This document shows positions 9,053 to 18,083 of a stretch of 64,000 nt of DNA, piece after piece. The translations under genes and the position numbers were made by a program. Source of the stretch: Legionella lytica (GTDB lineage: Bacteria; Pseudomonadota; Gammaproteobacteria; Legionellales; Legionellaceae); assembly GCF_023921225.1 (NCBI RefSeq), contig NZ_CP071527.1:186001-250000 (forward strand), in the 5' to 3' direction. Under the pieces are notes generated by a model that was not told where the DNA came from, searched no databases, and saw only the letters and a program-made list of their open reading frames with translations. The stretch's first letter is position 1, and each line of letters begins with the position of its first letter.

Positions 9053-9568
9053 TTACCTCTTTTTCCGTTTCATACCATAGGGAGTACGACGATTTTTTTT
9101 TAATAAAGGTTCTAACTCTTTTAAGGCCTGAGAGTAAACCTGGCGCTTAAAAAAGATAACCTGCCCTTCTGGTTCATGAAAATCGATCCAACGCCAGCTA
9201 TCAAATTCTGGCGAATCGCTCAGGTCCAGTTTTACTTTTTGTTCACTAGCAACCAGCTTTAGTAAAAACCATTTTTGTTTTTGGCCAATTACTAAGGGCT
9301 CACTGCCATGACGCAGATATTGTTTCGGAAGTCTGTACTTAAGCCAGCGCTTAGTAGAACCTATTATTTCAACATCTTCTTTATCTAATCCTATTTCTTC
9401 ATGTAACTCTCGGAACATTGCTTGTATTGATGTTTCCCCAGCAGCTAGCCCACCTTGTGGAAATTGCCAGGCATCATGTCCACTTCTTCTTCCCCAAAAT
9501 ACTCTGTTTTGGTCGTTGACTAGGATAATACCTACATTCAACCGATAACCGGCACGATCAATCACCAT
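9053..9568 (-). CDS. rppH: RNA pyrophosphohydrolase (Nudix)
   Basis: Removes pyrophosphate from the 5' triphosphate end of mRNA, starting RNase E-dependent decay. 171 residues; the Nudix box runs from Gly40 to Leu61 with the core REL-HEE-IGL intact, preceded by the family's WQFPQGG segment. The basic C-terminal tail (KKNRRTPYGMKRKKR) is typical of RppH. First gene of a five-gene minus-strand operon with ptsP, tauE-like, lgt and thyA; the rppH-ptsP linkage is shared with E. coli. Confidence 0.96.
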   Translation of the reverse strand: MVIDRAGYRLNVGIILVNDQNRVFWGRRSGHDAWQFPQGGLAAGETSIQAMFRELHEEIGLDKEDVEIIGSTKRWLKYRLPKQYLRHGSEPLVIGQKQKWFLLKLVASEQKVKLDLSDSPEFDSWRWIDFHEPEGQVIFFKRQVYSQALKELEPLLKKNRRTPYGMKRKKR

Positions 9569-9807
9569 GATGTCACTGTTTAGACTAAATCGCTAATACC
9601 TTGATTTTTCCATAAACTGCAAGAACTTGGCAATTAAATCCGTAATTATTATTAAAAAAAATATAACTATTACTAAAATCTTGAATCAATGGAGCTAATT
9701 AACACTCAGCTTGACCATATGGATAAATAAAACAAGGGAGCACTTTGCTTTAACCTTGTTCATGTTAGATATATAATTAGGACAAAATACTCAAAATTTA
9801 AAGTCTG
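9569..9807. other. Divergent intergenic region rppH/ansA
   Basis: A 239-bp A+T-rich region between two divergent genes, so it should hold promoters for both. TATAAT at 9772-9777 lies 30 bp before the ansA start and is a plausible -10 box; no good -35 box was found at standard distance. No further gene is seen. Confidence 0.5.
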
Positions 9808-10818
9808 ATGAATAAACATATTTTAATTATTAACACTGGTGGAACGATCAGTTGTATTAAAACTGAAAATGGATATGAACCTGCACTGGGATATGTTGCT
9901 TCTGCTTTAAAGCAAAATCCATTATTAACGCATCAGGACTTACCGGAATATACGATCAAGGAATATCATCCCTTACTCGACTCATCAAATATGACCGTAA
10001 GCGATTGGAACCGTATCGCTAAAGATATTGCCGATCATTATGATGAATTTGATGGCTTCATTGTTTTTCATGGCACCGATACGATGGCTTACACGGCATC
10101 AGCCTTATCCTTTATGCTGGAGAATTTAGCAAAGCCAGTCATTATTACTGGTTCTCAGATTCCTTTATCTGAGGTGCGTAATGATGCAATCGATAACATT
10201 GTTACTTCGCTTTGGCTTTGTGCGCATCAACCTATTAACGAAGTATGTATTTATTTCAATCAGCATTTATTGCGTGGTAATCGTACGCAAAAGATTAGCG
10301 CGCAAGGTTTTAATGCCTTTGGCTCACCTAATTATCCGCATTTAGCAACCATAGGCATTGATATCAAAGTTCACCATGGGCTTTTATTACAGCCATCTGT
10401 AAATCCATTTCGTCTGCAAACGATTGAGCCGCAATTCATTGCTAATTTCCGGTTATTTCCCGGCTTTGCTTCCGATGTTTTAGCCTATATTTTAAATCAG
10501 CCTCTATGTGGTTTAATTTTAGAAACTTATGGGGCGGGAAATGCGCAAAATAATGATCCACGTTTTTTAAATTTGCTCAAAGATGCCTGTGCTCGAGGTG
10601 TTATTATTATTAATTGTACCCAATGTCAGCAAGGGCGGGTGGAAATGGATCAATATGCAACCGGACATACCTTAAAGCAGGCAGGGATTATTAGTGGTCA
10701 TGATATGACTCCCGAGGCAGCACATTGTAAGCTACTCTATTTGTTGAGTAAAAAACTCGATATTCCACAAATAAAAACCATGATGGAAATGAATCTCTGC
10801 GGTGAGTTGAGGCCTTAA
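9808..10818 (+). CDS. ansA: Type I L-asparaginase
   Basis: Hydrolyses L-asparagine to aspartate and ammonia. 336 residues and no signal peptide, which fits the cytoplasmic type I enzyme. The first catalytic Thr region is TGGT at residues 10-13 and the second is HGTDT at 88-92 with Thr90 and Asp91. The C-terminal domain carries the GAGNAQ type substrate-contact loop. It is a single gene. A long, poorly structured 150-bp region follows. Ammonia or aspartate supply from host-derived amino acids is a plausible role; this is inference. Confidence 0.95.
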   Translation: MNKHILIINTGGTISCIKTENGYEPALGYVASALKQNPLLTHQDLPEYTIKEYHPLLDSSNMTVSDWNRIAKDIADHYDEFDGFIVFHGTDTMAYTASALSFMLENLAKPVIITGSQIPLSEVRNDAIDNIVTSLWLCAHQPINEVCIYFNQHLLRGNRTQKISAQGFNAFGSPNYPHLATIGIDIKVHHGLLLQPSVNPFRLQTIEPQFIANFRLFPGFASDVLAYILNQPLCGLILETYGAGNAQNNDPRFLNLLKDACARGVIIINCTQCQQGRVEMDQYATGHTLKQAGIISGHDMTPEAAHCKLLYLLSKKLDIPQIKTMMEMNLCGELRP

Positions 10819-10852
10819 TTTGCCCGAACTTTATTCCTAATGTAAATGCGCC

Positions 10853-10934
10853 ATCATTGCGAATGTAGTACTGCAACCCAGGGCTTGGTGCTTCGAACTC
10901 CCGGGGTACAGCCTAACTTATTTCTTGCAATGAC
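10853..10934. repeat. Degenerate inverted repeat element
   Basis: ATCATTGCGAA at 10853-10863 and TTGCAATGAC at 10925-10934 face each other around about 60 bp. The internal CTGCAACCCAGGGCTTGG resembles the core of widespread ATTGCGA/CAATGAC intergenic repeats. It looks like a decayed copy between ansA and the convergent orphan gene. Confidence 0.4.
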
Positions 10935-10971
10935 GGGTAATCAATTGAGCTATATTTTATAACCCGTTTTA

Positions 10972-11826
10972 TTACATAGTGGCCGAGATTTTGGCTTTGC
11001 TGTCCACACACAAATCTTTAATATCTTCTTCCGCATTTTGCATCGCTGTTCTTAAGCGCCCTCTGCTGGGTTTAATCGGTGATGCTTTAACATTGAGGCC
11101 AAGCCCGGAAAATGACACAATGGGCAATGAGGCAACGGGCTTTGATTCTTCACAAATCTCTGTATTTTCGCGCATAATCGCTTTTATTGCGTCATTAACA
11201 AAGGTCAGGCAAAGATCCTTATACTCATCTCGTTCAGTATCTAAACCATCGAGTTTTTTCTTGCAATCGATAAGGTTTTTAATTAGACATTCTTCTTTTT
11301 TGGCGCGGATCTCTATAGGGGAGCTAGAAACTTTGCTCGCAATAGTATCAAGTGTTTTGGTAAAAATATCTTCTTCAACTGGACACATAATATTTTCACC
11401 TAAATAGTATGCCGCATAAAAGCAAAGAATATTGAATGGTTCCGTATTGTCTGCTAAATCCGTCAGTTTGAATGTTTGGGTGGAAATCAGATTATAAAAT
11501 CGGTCTAATGTTGAATTGATATTGGTCAATGTCTTATTAAGATGTCCCCGATCCCATTGCTTGAGTTTTCTCTGCTCTTGCACAATCAGATCTGTATCAA
11601 TAACTAATTTTTTTAGGGCTGCAAGACTTTTTTCGTCAGAATCCAGATTTTTGAAGTCGTCAATTTCTTTTTGTAAGCCGCGGGTTAGCTCCCGCTGTTT
11701 TTCAGAAAGTTCAGTATCTCTAAACCATTTGTAAAGGGTGCTTTTATCTTCGGCGATGGAGTCTTCAATCGACTTAAGTAAAACTCGATTAATTAGATCT
11801 TTAGCTGCTTTAACAAATATCGTCAT
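10972..11826 (-). CDS. Orphan helical protein
   Basis: Not recognised. 284 residues, largely alpha-helical and charged, with likely coiled coil at about residues 35-110 and 180-235. No signal peptide or membrane helix. The C-terminal quarter has a Ser/Gly/Pro-rich strip (VASLPIVSFSGLGLNVKASPIKPS, given here as composition only) then a charged tail. A good AAGGAG ribosome binding site precedes the ATG. It is divergent from glmU. A secreted effector is possible given the setting, but nothing in the sequence proves it. Confidence 0.72.
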   Translation of the reverse strand: MTIFVKAAKDLINRVLLKSIEDSIAEDKSTLYKWFRDTELSEKQRELTRGLQKEIDDFKNLDSDEKSLAALKKLVIDTDLIVQEQRKLKQWDRGHLNKTLTNINSTLDRFYNLISTQTFKLTDLADNTEPFNILCFYAAYYLGENIMCPVEEDIFTKTLDTIASKVSSSPIEIRAKKEECLIKNLIDCKKKLDGLDTERDEYKDLCLTFVNDAIKAIMRENTEICEESKPVASLPIVSFSGLGLNVKASPIKPSRGRLRTAMQNAEEDIKDLCVDSKAKISATM

Positions 11827-11943
11827 TGCTCTACTCCTTTAAATGCAATTTGTTTATCATAAACAAACTTAATTTACTGATAACGTAAAAATTGCTTCAT
11901 TGCATACCTGTTATTGTTTTTAACCTAGGGAATAACAAATCTC

Positions 11944-13323
11944 ATGAATCTACACGTCGTAATATTAGCTGCAGGACAGGGTAAAAGAATGTACTCCAAT
12001 ACTCCTAAGGTGCTTCACCCTATTGCTGGAAAGCCCATGTTGGTTAGAGTAGTGGAAACTGCACAGCAATTAAACCCTGATGCAATCCATGTTATTTATG
12101 GTCATGGTGGTGAAAAAATTAAGAACTCACTCCCTGACTTACCTGTGCATTGGGTTCATCAAGCAGAACAATTAGGTACGGGACATGCATTAATGCAAGC
12201 GCTACCTCATATTCCACCACAAGCACAAGTTCTTGTTTTATCTGCTGATGTGCCACTTATTCAAGCCGATATCCTTCGATCGTTAGTTGAATGTAGCAAA
12301 CCCGCGGATATTCATCAATCCGTTTTGGCACTTTTAGTTGCCCACCTTGAAAACCCTTTTGGTTTGGGGCGTATCATTCGAGATAGTCAAGGCAAAGTTT
12401 ATGCCATTGTAGAAGAAAAAGATGCAAATGAGCAAGAAAAGAATATCAAAGAAATTTATACGGGCATTTGTTGCGCAAGCGCAGAAAATTTAGCGCATTG
12501 GTTGCCTCGATTAAGCAATAAAAATGCCCAACAGGAATATTACCTAACCGATATTATTGCCTTAGCGGTAGCTGATGAGTCCATCATTGCGACCTTAAAA
12601 ACTAAGGATGTGTCGGAGATTAATGGGGTTAATAATCGTTTACAATTACAGCAATTAGAACGTGTCTGGCAACGGCGTGAGGCAGAGCGATTAATGCTGC
12701 AAGGGGTCGCCATTGCTGATGCGCACCGTTTTGATCTGCGCGGAGAATTAATTTGCGGTAAAGATGTATTCATTGATGTGAACTGTGTTTTCAATGGAAA
12801 GGTTGTGTTGGGTGATGGTTGCGTTGTTGGCCCCAACTGCGTGTTGACCGATGTAACACTTGGTGCTGGCACCGAAATTTATGCGAACAGTGTATTGGAG
12901 GAGTGTACCATTGGTGATGAGTGTGCAATAGGGCCATTCGCACGTTTACGCACTGGCACGCAATTAGCGGCAAAGTGTAAGATTGGTAATTTTGTAGAAA
13001 CCAAAAAAGCAGTATTTGAGGAGGGCAGTAAGGCCAGTCACTTGAGTTATTTAGGTGATGTGCAACTAGGGAAAAAAGTTAATGTCGGTGCGGGTACGAT
13101 TACGTGTAATTATGATGGGGTGAATAAGCATAAGACTGTGATTGAAGATGGGGCGTTTATTGGGTCGGATACTCAATTAGTGGCTCCAGTAACGATTGGT
13201 GCGCATGCCACTGTAGGTGCGGGCAGTACCATTCGTAAGAATGTTCCACCTGGTGAGTTGACCTTGACCGAATCAAAGCAAAAAACCATTTATGGCTGGA
13301 AGCGCCCAATTAAAAAAGATTAA
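11944..13323 (+). CDS. glmU: Bifunctional GlcN-1-P acetyltransferase / GlcNAc-1-P uridylyltransferase
   Basis: Makes UDP-GlcNAc, the precursor of peptidoglycan, lipid A and surface glycans, in two steps. 459 residues: N-terminal pyrophosphorylase domain (1 to about 230) with the signature LAAGQGKRMYSNTPKVLH, and a C-terminal left-handed beta-helix (about 250-455) made of hexapeptide repeats with the acetyltransferase region NFVETKKA and the following GAGTITCNYDG loop. Length equals the usual 456-460. Together with glmS at 35.9 kb it gives two steps of the same pathway in this window. A likely stem of GTGCCGC/GCGGCAC follows the gene. Confidence 0.98.
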   Translation: MNLHVVILAAGQGKRMYSNTPKVLHPIAGKPMLVRVVETAQQLNPDAIHVIYGHGGEKIKNSLPDLPVHWVHQAEQLGTGHALMQALPHIPPQAQVLVLSADVPLIQADILRSLVECSKPADIHQSVLALLVAHLENPFGLGRIIRDSQGKVYAIVEEKDANEQEKNIKEIYTGICCASAENLAHWLPRLSNKNAQQEYYLTDIIALAVADESIIATLKTKDVSEINGVNNRLQLQQLERVWQRREAERLMLQGVAIADAHRFDLRGELICGKDVFIDVNCVFNGKVVLGDGCVVGPNCVLTDVTLGAGTEIYANSVLEECTIGDECAIGPFARLRTGTQLAAKCKIGNFVETKKAVFEEGSKASHLSYLGDVQLGKKVNVGAGTITCNYDGVNKHKTVIEDGAFIGSDTQLVAPVTIGAHATVGAGSTIRKNVPPGELTLTESKQKTIYGWKRPIKKD

Positions 13324-13345
13324 GAGTAAGTGTAGCCTGAATGAT

Positions 13346-13374
13346 GTGCCGCGTAATCTTTGATGCAGCGGCAC
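13346..13374. terminator. Hairpin after glmU
   Basis: GTGCCGC (13346-13352) pairs with GCGGCAC (13368-13374) around a 15-nt loop. No T-tract follows directly, so terminator activity is uncertain; position between convergent genes supports it. Confidence 0.4.
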
Positions 13375-13381
13375 TGAATGC

Positions 13382-13408
13382 CTGTATTATACTACGCTAA
13401 TACGGGCT
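13382..13408 (-). repeat. CCCGTATTAG palindrome, copy 1 (inverted)
   Basis: On the minus strand this reads GTAGCCCGTATTAG, a short spacer, then TAATACAGG: an imperfect stem of the same family as copies at 25696, 40129 and 55348. It encodes the last residues and stop codon of the VUT-like gene (protein end NVARISVV). Confidence 0.8.
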
Positions 13409-14667
13409 ACGTTTTTACTGACATTGGTTTCAATTTGATTGCAAAATTTCAGAATCAAGGGCAGTAATAAGATCGTGATAAACAATTTATATTGCCAAAC
13501 GTTGACGACTAAATTAATAATTTGATCGTAAGAATAAATCCCACCAAACAATAAGCTGTAGTCAATCAAACATAATAAAGAATTCGCACAGACATTCGCA
13601 ATCAGGATGCGTAACGGCCGTTGTACCGCATGGCGCTTCAGATAATGTAGTAACAAGGCATTGCTCATAAAAGTTGCGGATAAGGTTAGAAATGTTGCTG
13701 GTAATCTTCGCATCATAATATATTGGTAAAAGGATTCTGAGTTACAAAAACAAGGTGATGGCAGAATAACAATGACCGATAATAAAATATCAAAAATTAC
13801 TTGAGTGGCAATGATAATCAGGCTCAATTTTAAGTTTGCTTGATAGCCCCATAATTCACCAATCAAAGTACTAATCGCTAAAGTAACCGGAAAGAACAAG
13901 GCGCTGGCAGCTAAAATCCAGTGACGATTAACCAAGGTGACAATACGATACTCACAGGCTAGGCAAATCAACATAATCACTAGGGCAATGCCACTCAAAT
14001 AATAACAGAGGGGAAACTGTTCATTATCACGTTGTACCAGAAATGGGAGCTGTAGGTATTTTAAATAAATCGCTAAATAGATAATGCCTATAACTAACAG
14101 CAAGGATGTGGCAATCATTAATGAGTCGAGCATAATTTGCTGAAAGTTATGAAGATGCTCGCCTAAAAATAAAAGGAAAAAATTTAAAATAAAAAAGCTC
14201 AAACCGCCAAATAATGCTAAAAGCATGCAGTGTTGAGGGGAGGAGAAAATCTTCGGAGCTTTGGCACTACACAAAAGATGAGGCACATAAAAACTGAGCA
14301 CAAAGGAAATGGTTACTGCGAAGAATTTTTTGGGAAGATCATCAAACACAATTTGATAGACAGGATTTTCCCGCATATGTCCTACAGTGGGCAGGTTAAT
14401 TAATACATAAACGCCAAGACAAAAGGCATATAAAGACATGAGTGAAATATTTAGTATATGTCGCTGCTCTTTTTGCGTGCATTTGCGTAATGCGATAAGG
14501 TAAAAACTCGCAATTATTGGGCAAATAATCGCATGAATAGAAAATACCAATCCCTTCGATACAACGATTTTAAATGAAACATTAATGAGCAAGGTCAGGA
14601 AGGTAACTAGACCTATAGTCAAGCATAAAAATCCTGGTGCTTTGGGAGTGGACAATATTCGATTCAT
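13387..14667 (-). CDS. Duplicated VUT/YhhQ-like membrane transporter
   Basis: Predicted inner-membrane protein of 426 residues with about 12 helices. The C-terminal half (about 215-420) has VUT/YhhQ-family features: an amphipathic FPVTLAISTLIGELWGYQ segment, a central ASxxxSNxxL type helix (RRLPATFLTLSATFMSNALLL), a LRILIANVCANSLLCLIDYSLLFGG block and a final NLVVNVWQYKLFITILLLP helix. The N-terminal half repeats the order in weaker form, e.g. VYQIVFDDLPKKFFAVTISF. Single-copy YhhQ (about 220 residues) imports queuosine precursors; queC lies 6 kb away. So a 7-deazaguanine transport role is plausible but unproved. The last residues are encoded by a dispersed palindrome. Confidence 0.75.
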   Translation of the reverse strand: MNRILSTPKAPGFLCLTIGLVTFLTLLINVSFKIVVSKGLVFSIHAIICPIIASFYLIALRKCTQKEQRHILNISLMSLYAFCLGVYVLINLPTVGHMRENPVYQIVFDDLPKKFFAVTISFVLSFYVPHLLCSAKAPKIFSSPQHCMLLALFGGLSFFILNFFLLFLGEHLHNFQQIMLDSLMIATSLLLVIGIIYLAIYLKYLQLPFLVQRDNEQFPLCYYLSGIALVIMLICLACEYRIVTLVNRHWILAASALFFPVTLAISTLIGELWGYQANLKLSLIIIATQVIFDILLSVIVILPSPCFCNSESFYQYIMMRRLPATFLTLSATFMSNALLLHYLKRHAVQRPLRILIANVCANSLLCLIDYSLLFGGIYSYDQIINLVVNVWQYKLFITILLLPLILKFCNQIETNVSKNVARISVV

Positions 14668-14977
14668 ATTCCGAGCATATTGAAAAGGTGTATTTTAATG
14701 GACTAATCCGCGCGCAAATATAGCACTAGAGTGGTTTAAATAGCAAGGTGTAATAAATTCAGCAAGATAATGGCCTGGCTATTTTAATCGAGTTGCAGGT
14801 AAGCAATTGATTTTACTAAGACCAACAGTTTTGGGGTTCATCTGAATGTAGGCAGACCTGTTAAGTCCAGCAACGGGAGAGGACAAATAATGTTTGCTGG
14901 GCTTACCAGCCCAGCCTACGTTTACTCTACAAATTGTTTAAAATTGACAACTTTAGGTAGTCGTCGCAGATAATTAT
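14668..14977. other. Intergenic region with facing palindromes
   Basis: A 310-bp stretch without a convincing gene. It holds two facing copies of the GCTGGGCT/AGCCCAGC repeat (see separate entry) and upstream sequence for the VUT-like gene. No tRNA or other RNA was recognised. Confidence 0.6.
14848..14920. repeat. GCTGGGCT palindrome pair
   Basis: GCTGGGCT (14896-14903) and AGCCCAGC (14908-14915), then CTAC, form a clean stem. A decayed facing copy (GTAGGC...AAGTCCAGCA, 14848-14872) lies before it. The same head-to-head arrangement occurs at 52386-52569. Confidence 0.8.
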
Positions 14978-16696
14978 TTAAAAATAATTGCTCTGTATGG
15001 CATTACTCAAAGACAATGACGTAGATTCTTGTGCTTTCTCCCTTCTTGTATTCGGTCTTCGATGAAATGAATGGATGTTTAATTCTCGATGGTTTTGGGC
15101 CGTGTCAATTTTTAAGTCGACCAGTGGCGGTGTTTCTGTGTTGAGAACCCGTAACTCTTGGTTTTCTTCCTGTATCGGTGTGTGATCTCGGGATTCATGT
15201 AATGAGGACAATTGCGAATCACTGGCAGTGGCCAGGGGTGGGGCTTCGCGTAATTCATGGCGTTGTAACCACTGTTGTAACGCTTGTACAAACTTCCAAA
15301 AATCCTCATCTGAACATAAGTTAATAAGGAATGTGGTGACTTTGGGAGAGAGCCCGTAGCGTTGATACAGCAGTTCAGGTACGGCATTTCTTATGGCCGT
15401 GGCAACTAAGGGTATGTGCGATCGGGTAAGGTTTGCTACAGGAATGCCAGCCATTTTTACAATATCGATAATATCGAGGCCGAGTTCGTGCATGTCTGGC
15501 CAAAAAATACGGAATACCGGGTCATTGACCGCCGCTTTGGAGTCGTAATAAATGCTGGGTGCAATTTTTTTGGCTACTATTTTTACAGGACCTGGTTTAG
15601 GTCTGTTTAATCGTTCTAAATCACTATTTAGTATTTCAGTGAGTCGTCTTAAAATATCGGGCACGGAAATGAATGGTTGTTTATTAGGTTGGGGTTGAAA
15701 TAGTCGGGCAATTTCTGCTTTGGAACCAGAAATAATAACATCGGCTAAAAAGCCACTGGCTTTCCCATAAGCGACGACTGGATCTAATAAATCATACTTT
15801 CCTGGCTCAACATAGTCGATTTTCATCTGGGTGGCATTATTAATAAAAAGTAGCATTAACATGTGACGCATGGTTCTATGGACTGCATAAGTAGGTATGC
15901 CAACGGTGGATTGCAGCGCTTTGTCTAAAAGCATCTCTGTTACTACATAGGCTAAACCTAAAGACCATATTTTCGACCGTTCTGCTGACGCTCGGTGACG
16001 TTCGCAACGATCTAAATTTGCGCCACGAGTGATTAAATCACCCGCAAAGCCTGTTTTTAAGATTAAAGCGACAATTTCGCCAGCATAGGGTAGGTAACTT
16101 ACTCCCCCAGTTAATAAATCATTTAAAAATAATACGAAAAATTCACGAAGCGAGCCTTTGACCTTACGTTTAAAATTACAATGTTCCCGTTCACATGGTG
16201 TAAGTTCTTTAGTTTTAGGCTTTGGTTTTGTCGTATTAAATGCAGCAGCACCCATGGTATCAATGGCCATGGTCTGCGCGAGCATATGAGATGAACGTTG
16301 AGTAGTCCATCCCCAAACTGCCCAGTCTATGGCTGTGGCGGCAGGAATCACCATGGCATTGTATAACAGAGAGGCATCTTCTTCATTGTCACGTCCGTTT
16401 CTAACGGTTGTTTGCAAGGATGCATTGGCCATATTGATTAGGATCAAGGGCGCAATTTGGTAGACCGCGATCTTAGTGGCTGCTTTAACTATTTTATATG
16501 ATTGCTCTGAGCCTAGTGCTGGAAGTGATGTTTTTAACGCTTGCACTTGCTCTAATGTTGAAAACATCATATTGAATGCAAAGGTGGAGACTTTGACCGC
16601 GGGGGTGTAGGTCCAGTCCCAAATCCATTTTACACTGTCAGTAACAGTATCCTTTGCTATTTGTGCTCCATTTACGATTGTATTCCACCATCCCAT
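14978..16696 (-). CDS. Large orphan protein with hydrophobic segments
   Basis: Not recognised. 572 residues. The N-terminus is Trp-rich (MGWWNTIVNGAQIAKDTV...). Moderately hydrophobic stretches occur at about 85-110, 115-140, 195-225 and 240-275, so membrane association is likely. The last 100 residues are polar and Ser/Arg/Glu-rich and low in complexity, ending SNYF. No signal peptide. AGGGAGA precedes the ATG as ribosome binding site. The gene is isolated from its neighbours by more than 140 bp on each side. A Legionella-type secreted effector is plausible because of the hydrophobic core and polar tail, but no enzymatic motif is visible. Confidence 0.72.
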   Translation of the reverse strand: MGWWNTIVNGAQIAKDTVTDSVKWIWDWTYTPAVKVSTFAFNMMFSTLEQVQALKTSLPALGSEQSYKIVKAATKIAVYQIAPLILINMANASLQTTVRNGRDNEEDASLLYNAMVIPAATAIDWAVWGWTTQRSSHMLAQTMAIDTMGAAAFNTTKPKPKTKELTPCEREHCNFKRKVKGSLREFFVLFLNDLLTGGVSYLPYAGEIVALILKTGFAGDLITRGANLDRCERHRASAERSKIWSLGLAYVVTEMLLDKALQSTVGIPTYAVHRTMRHMLMLLFINNATQMKIDYVEPGKYDLLDPVVAYGKASGFLADVIISGSKAEIARLFQPQPNKQPFISVPDILRRLTEILNSDLERLNRPKPGPVKIVAKKIAPSIYYDSKAAVNDPVFRIFWPDMHELGLDIIDIVKMAGIPVANLTRSHIPLVATAIRNAVPELLYQRYGLSPKVTTFLINLCSDEDFWKFVQALQQWLQRHELREAPPLATASDSQLSSLHESRDHTPIQEENQELRVLNTETPPLVDLKIDTAQNHRELNIHSFHRRPNTRREKAQESTSLSLSNAIQSNYF

Positions 16697-16840
16697 AATA
16701 TTTCTCCCTGAAACCTCGAAAATTTATTCTAGGGGCAAAAATTGAGGAATGCTATACCCTTAAACAATCATTTTTACATAGTGTAGAAATTTCACGAACA
16801 ATGGAGGGATATCTTTCCAGTAAGGTTTTTTTCTGAGCAT

Positions 16841-17476
16841 TTATGGGAGGTTTTTATCGGTAAATTCACATAGGTCTTGGATAAGGCAGGTGCTGCACTT
16901 AGGTGCGCGTGCAGTACATACATAACGCCCATGCAAAATTAACCAATGATGGGCATCCTGTAAAAATTCTGCGGGTATGTTTTTGATTAGCCCATGCTCA
17001 ACCGCTAGAGGAGTTTTACCTTTAGCAATGCCAATACGATTGGCGACACGAAATATATGAGTATCTACAGCCATCGTTGGTTCGCCAAAAGCGGTATTCA
17101 ATACCACATTTGCTGTTTTACGCCCAACACCTGGTAAGGCTTCGAGTGCTTCGCGTTCTCTTGGAACTTCTCCATGATGATGCTGAATTAATAAGGCACA
17201 GGTCTTGATGATATTTTGCGCTTTACTATTATAAAGGCCAATTGATTTAACATATTCTTTTAATTGGTCCAAACCTAAATTTAAAATGCCCTGAGGTGTA
17301 TTCGCTACTGGAAATAATTTTGCAGTAGCTTTATTGACGCTGACATCTGTTGCTTGGGCTGAAAGAATAACGGCAATTAATAGCTCAAAGGGTGAGTGAT
17401 AAACTAACTCTGTAGTTGGGTGAGGATTTTGTTCACGAAAACGAGTAAAAATTTCTCGAATCTTTTGTTTATTCAT
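16841..17476 (-). CDS. nth: Endonuclease III
   Basis: Base-excision repair glycosylase/AP lyase for oxidised pyrimidines. 211 residues, like the E. coli enzyme. Catalytic Lys120 in the helix-hairpin-helix [12 protein letters not shown] and Asp138 in [11 protein letters not shown] are present. The [4Fe-4S] ligands are Cys187, Cys194, Cys197 and Cys203, at the same positions as in E. coli. It overlaps the end of rnfB by 8 bp and is the last gene of the metG-rnfB-nth unit; rnf-nth linkage is known in gammaproteobacteria. Confidence 0.98.
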   Translation of the reverse strand: MNKQKIREIFTRFREQNPHPTTELVYHSPFELLIAVILSAQATDVSVNKATAKLFPVANTPQGILNLGLDQLKEYVKSIGLYNSKAQNIIKTCALLIQHHHGEVPREREALEALPGVGRKTANVVLNTAFGEPTMAVDTHIFRVANRIGIAKGKTPLAVEHGLIKNIPAEFLQDAHHWLILHGRYVCTARAPKCSTCLIQDLCEFTDKNLP

Positions 17477-18083
17477 GCGTCTTTTTTGCCTTAACGCGGG
17501 CCAGGGCTTGTTGAATATAATCTTGTTTGGCTTTAATGTCTTGCGATTGATTGGCCGAGTTTTTTGTTAACAGTCGTTTTTCTCGATAAGCCTGTTGCTT
17601 TTGATGCTCATCACGTAATAAGCGCGTTTGTTTGTCATTAAAGCGCTGACGAGCCAAATCTTTATCATAACTCGGTTCTGGTAGCGTTAGCATTTCAATA
17701 CAGTCCACAGGACAGGGGGTTACGCATAAACCACAACCAGTACACTCATGACTAATGATGGCATGCATTAATTTGCCGCTTCCAATAATGGCATCTACAG
17801 GGCAGGCTTTAATACATTTCGTACAACCGATGCAATCCGCTTCACGTATAACAGCTACGGATGGTTCTCGGGTATTTGCTATCGCTTCATCAAGATAGGG
17901 GCTTGCATCAAGATTTAGTAAGGCGGCTAACGCCTTAACCGTTTTCACCCCACCAGGAGGGCATTTATTAATCGTAGCGCTGCCTTGCGCCAACGCTTCG
18001 GCATAAGGCAAGCATCCCGAATAATTGCACTCGCCACATTGAGTCTGTGGCAATAGAGCATCGATTTCTTTAACTGAGGGCAT
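17469..18083 (-). CDS. rnfB: RnfB/RsxB-like iron-sulfur protein
   Basis: Ferredoxin-like electron carrier related to the RnfB/RsxB subunit. 204 residues: an N-terminal Fe-S domain ([16 protein letters not shown]... then KCPPGG, about residues 16-43) and two [4Fe-4S] ferredoxin motifs ([14 protein letters not shown] at about 83-96 and [14 protein letters not shown] at about 113-126). The tail after 140 is basic and coiled. Canonical RnfB starts with a membrane helix; here that helix is absent and the protein begins directly at the Fe-S domain. No other rnf subunit is in this window. It overlaps metG by 14 bp and nth by 8 bp. A soluble electron donor role is inferred. Confidence 0.88.
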   Translation of the reverse strand: MPSVKEIDALLPQTQCGECNYSGCLPYAEALAQGSATINKCPPGGVKTVKALAALLNLDASPYLDEAIANTREPSVAVIREADCIGCTKCIKACPVDAIIGSGKLMHAIISHECTGCGLCVTPCPVDCIEMLTLPEPSYDKDLARQRFNDKQTRLLRDEHQKQQAYREKRLLTKNSANQSQDIKAKQDYIQQALARVKAKKTHE

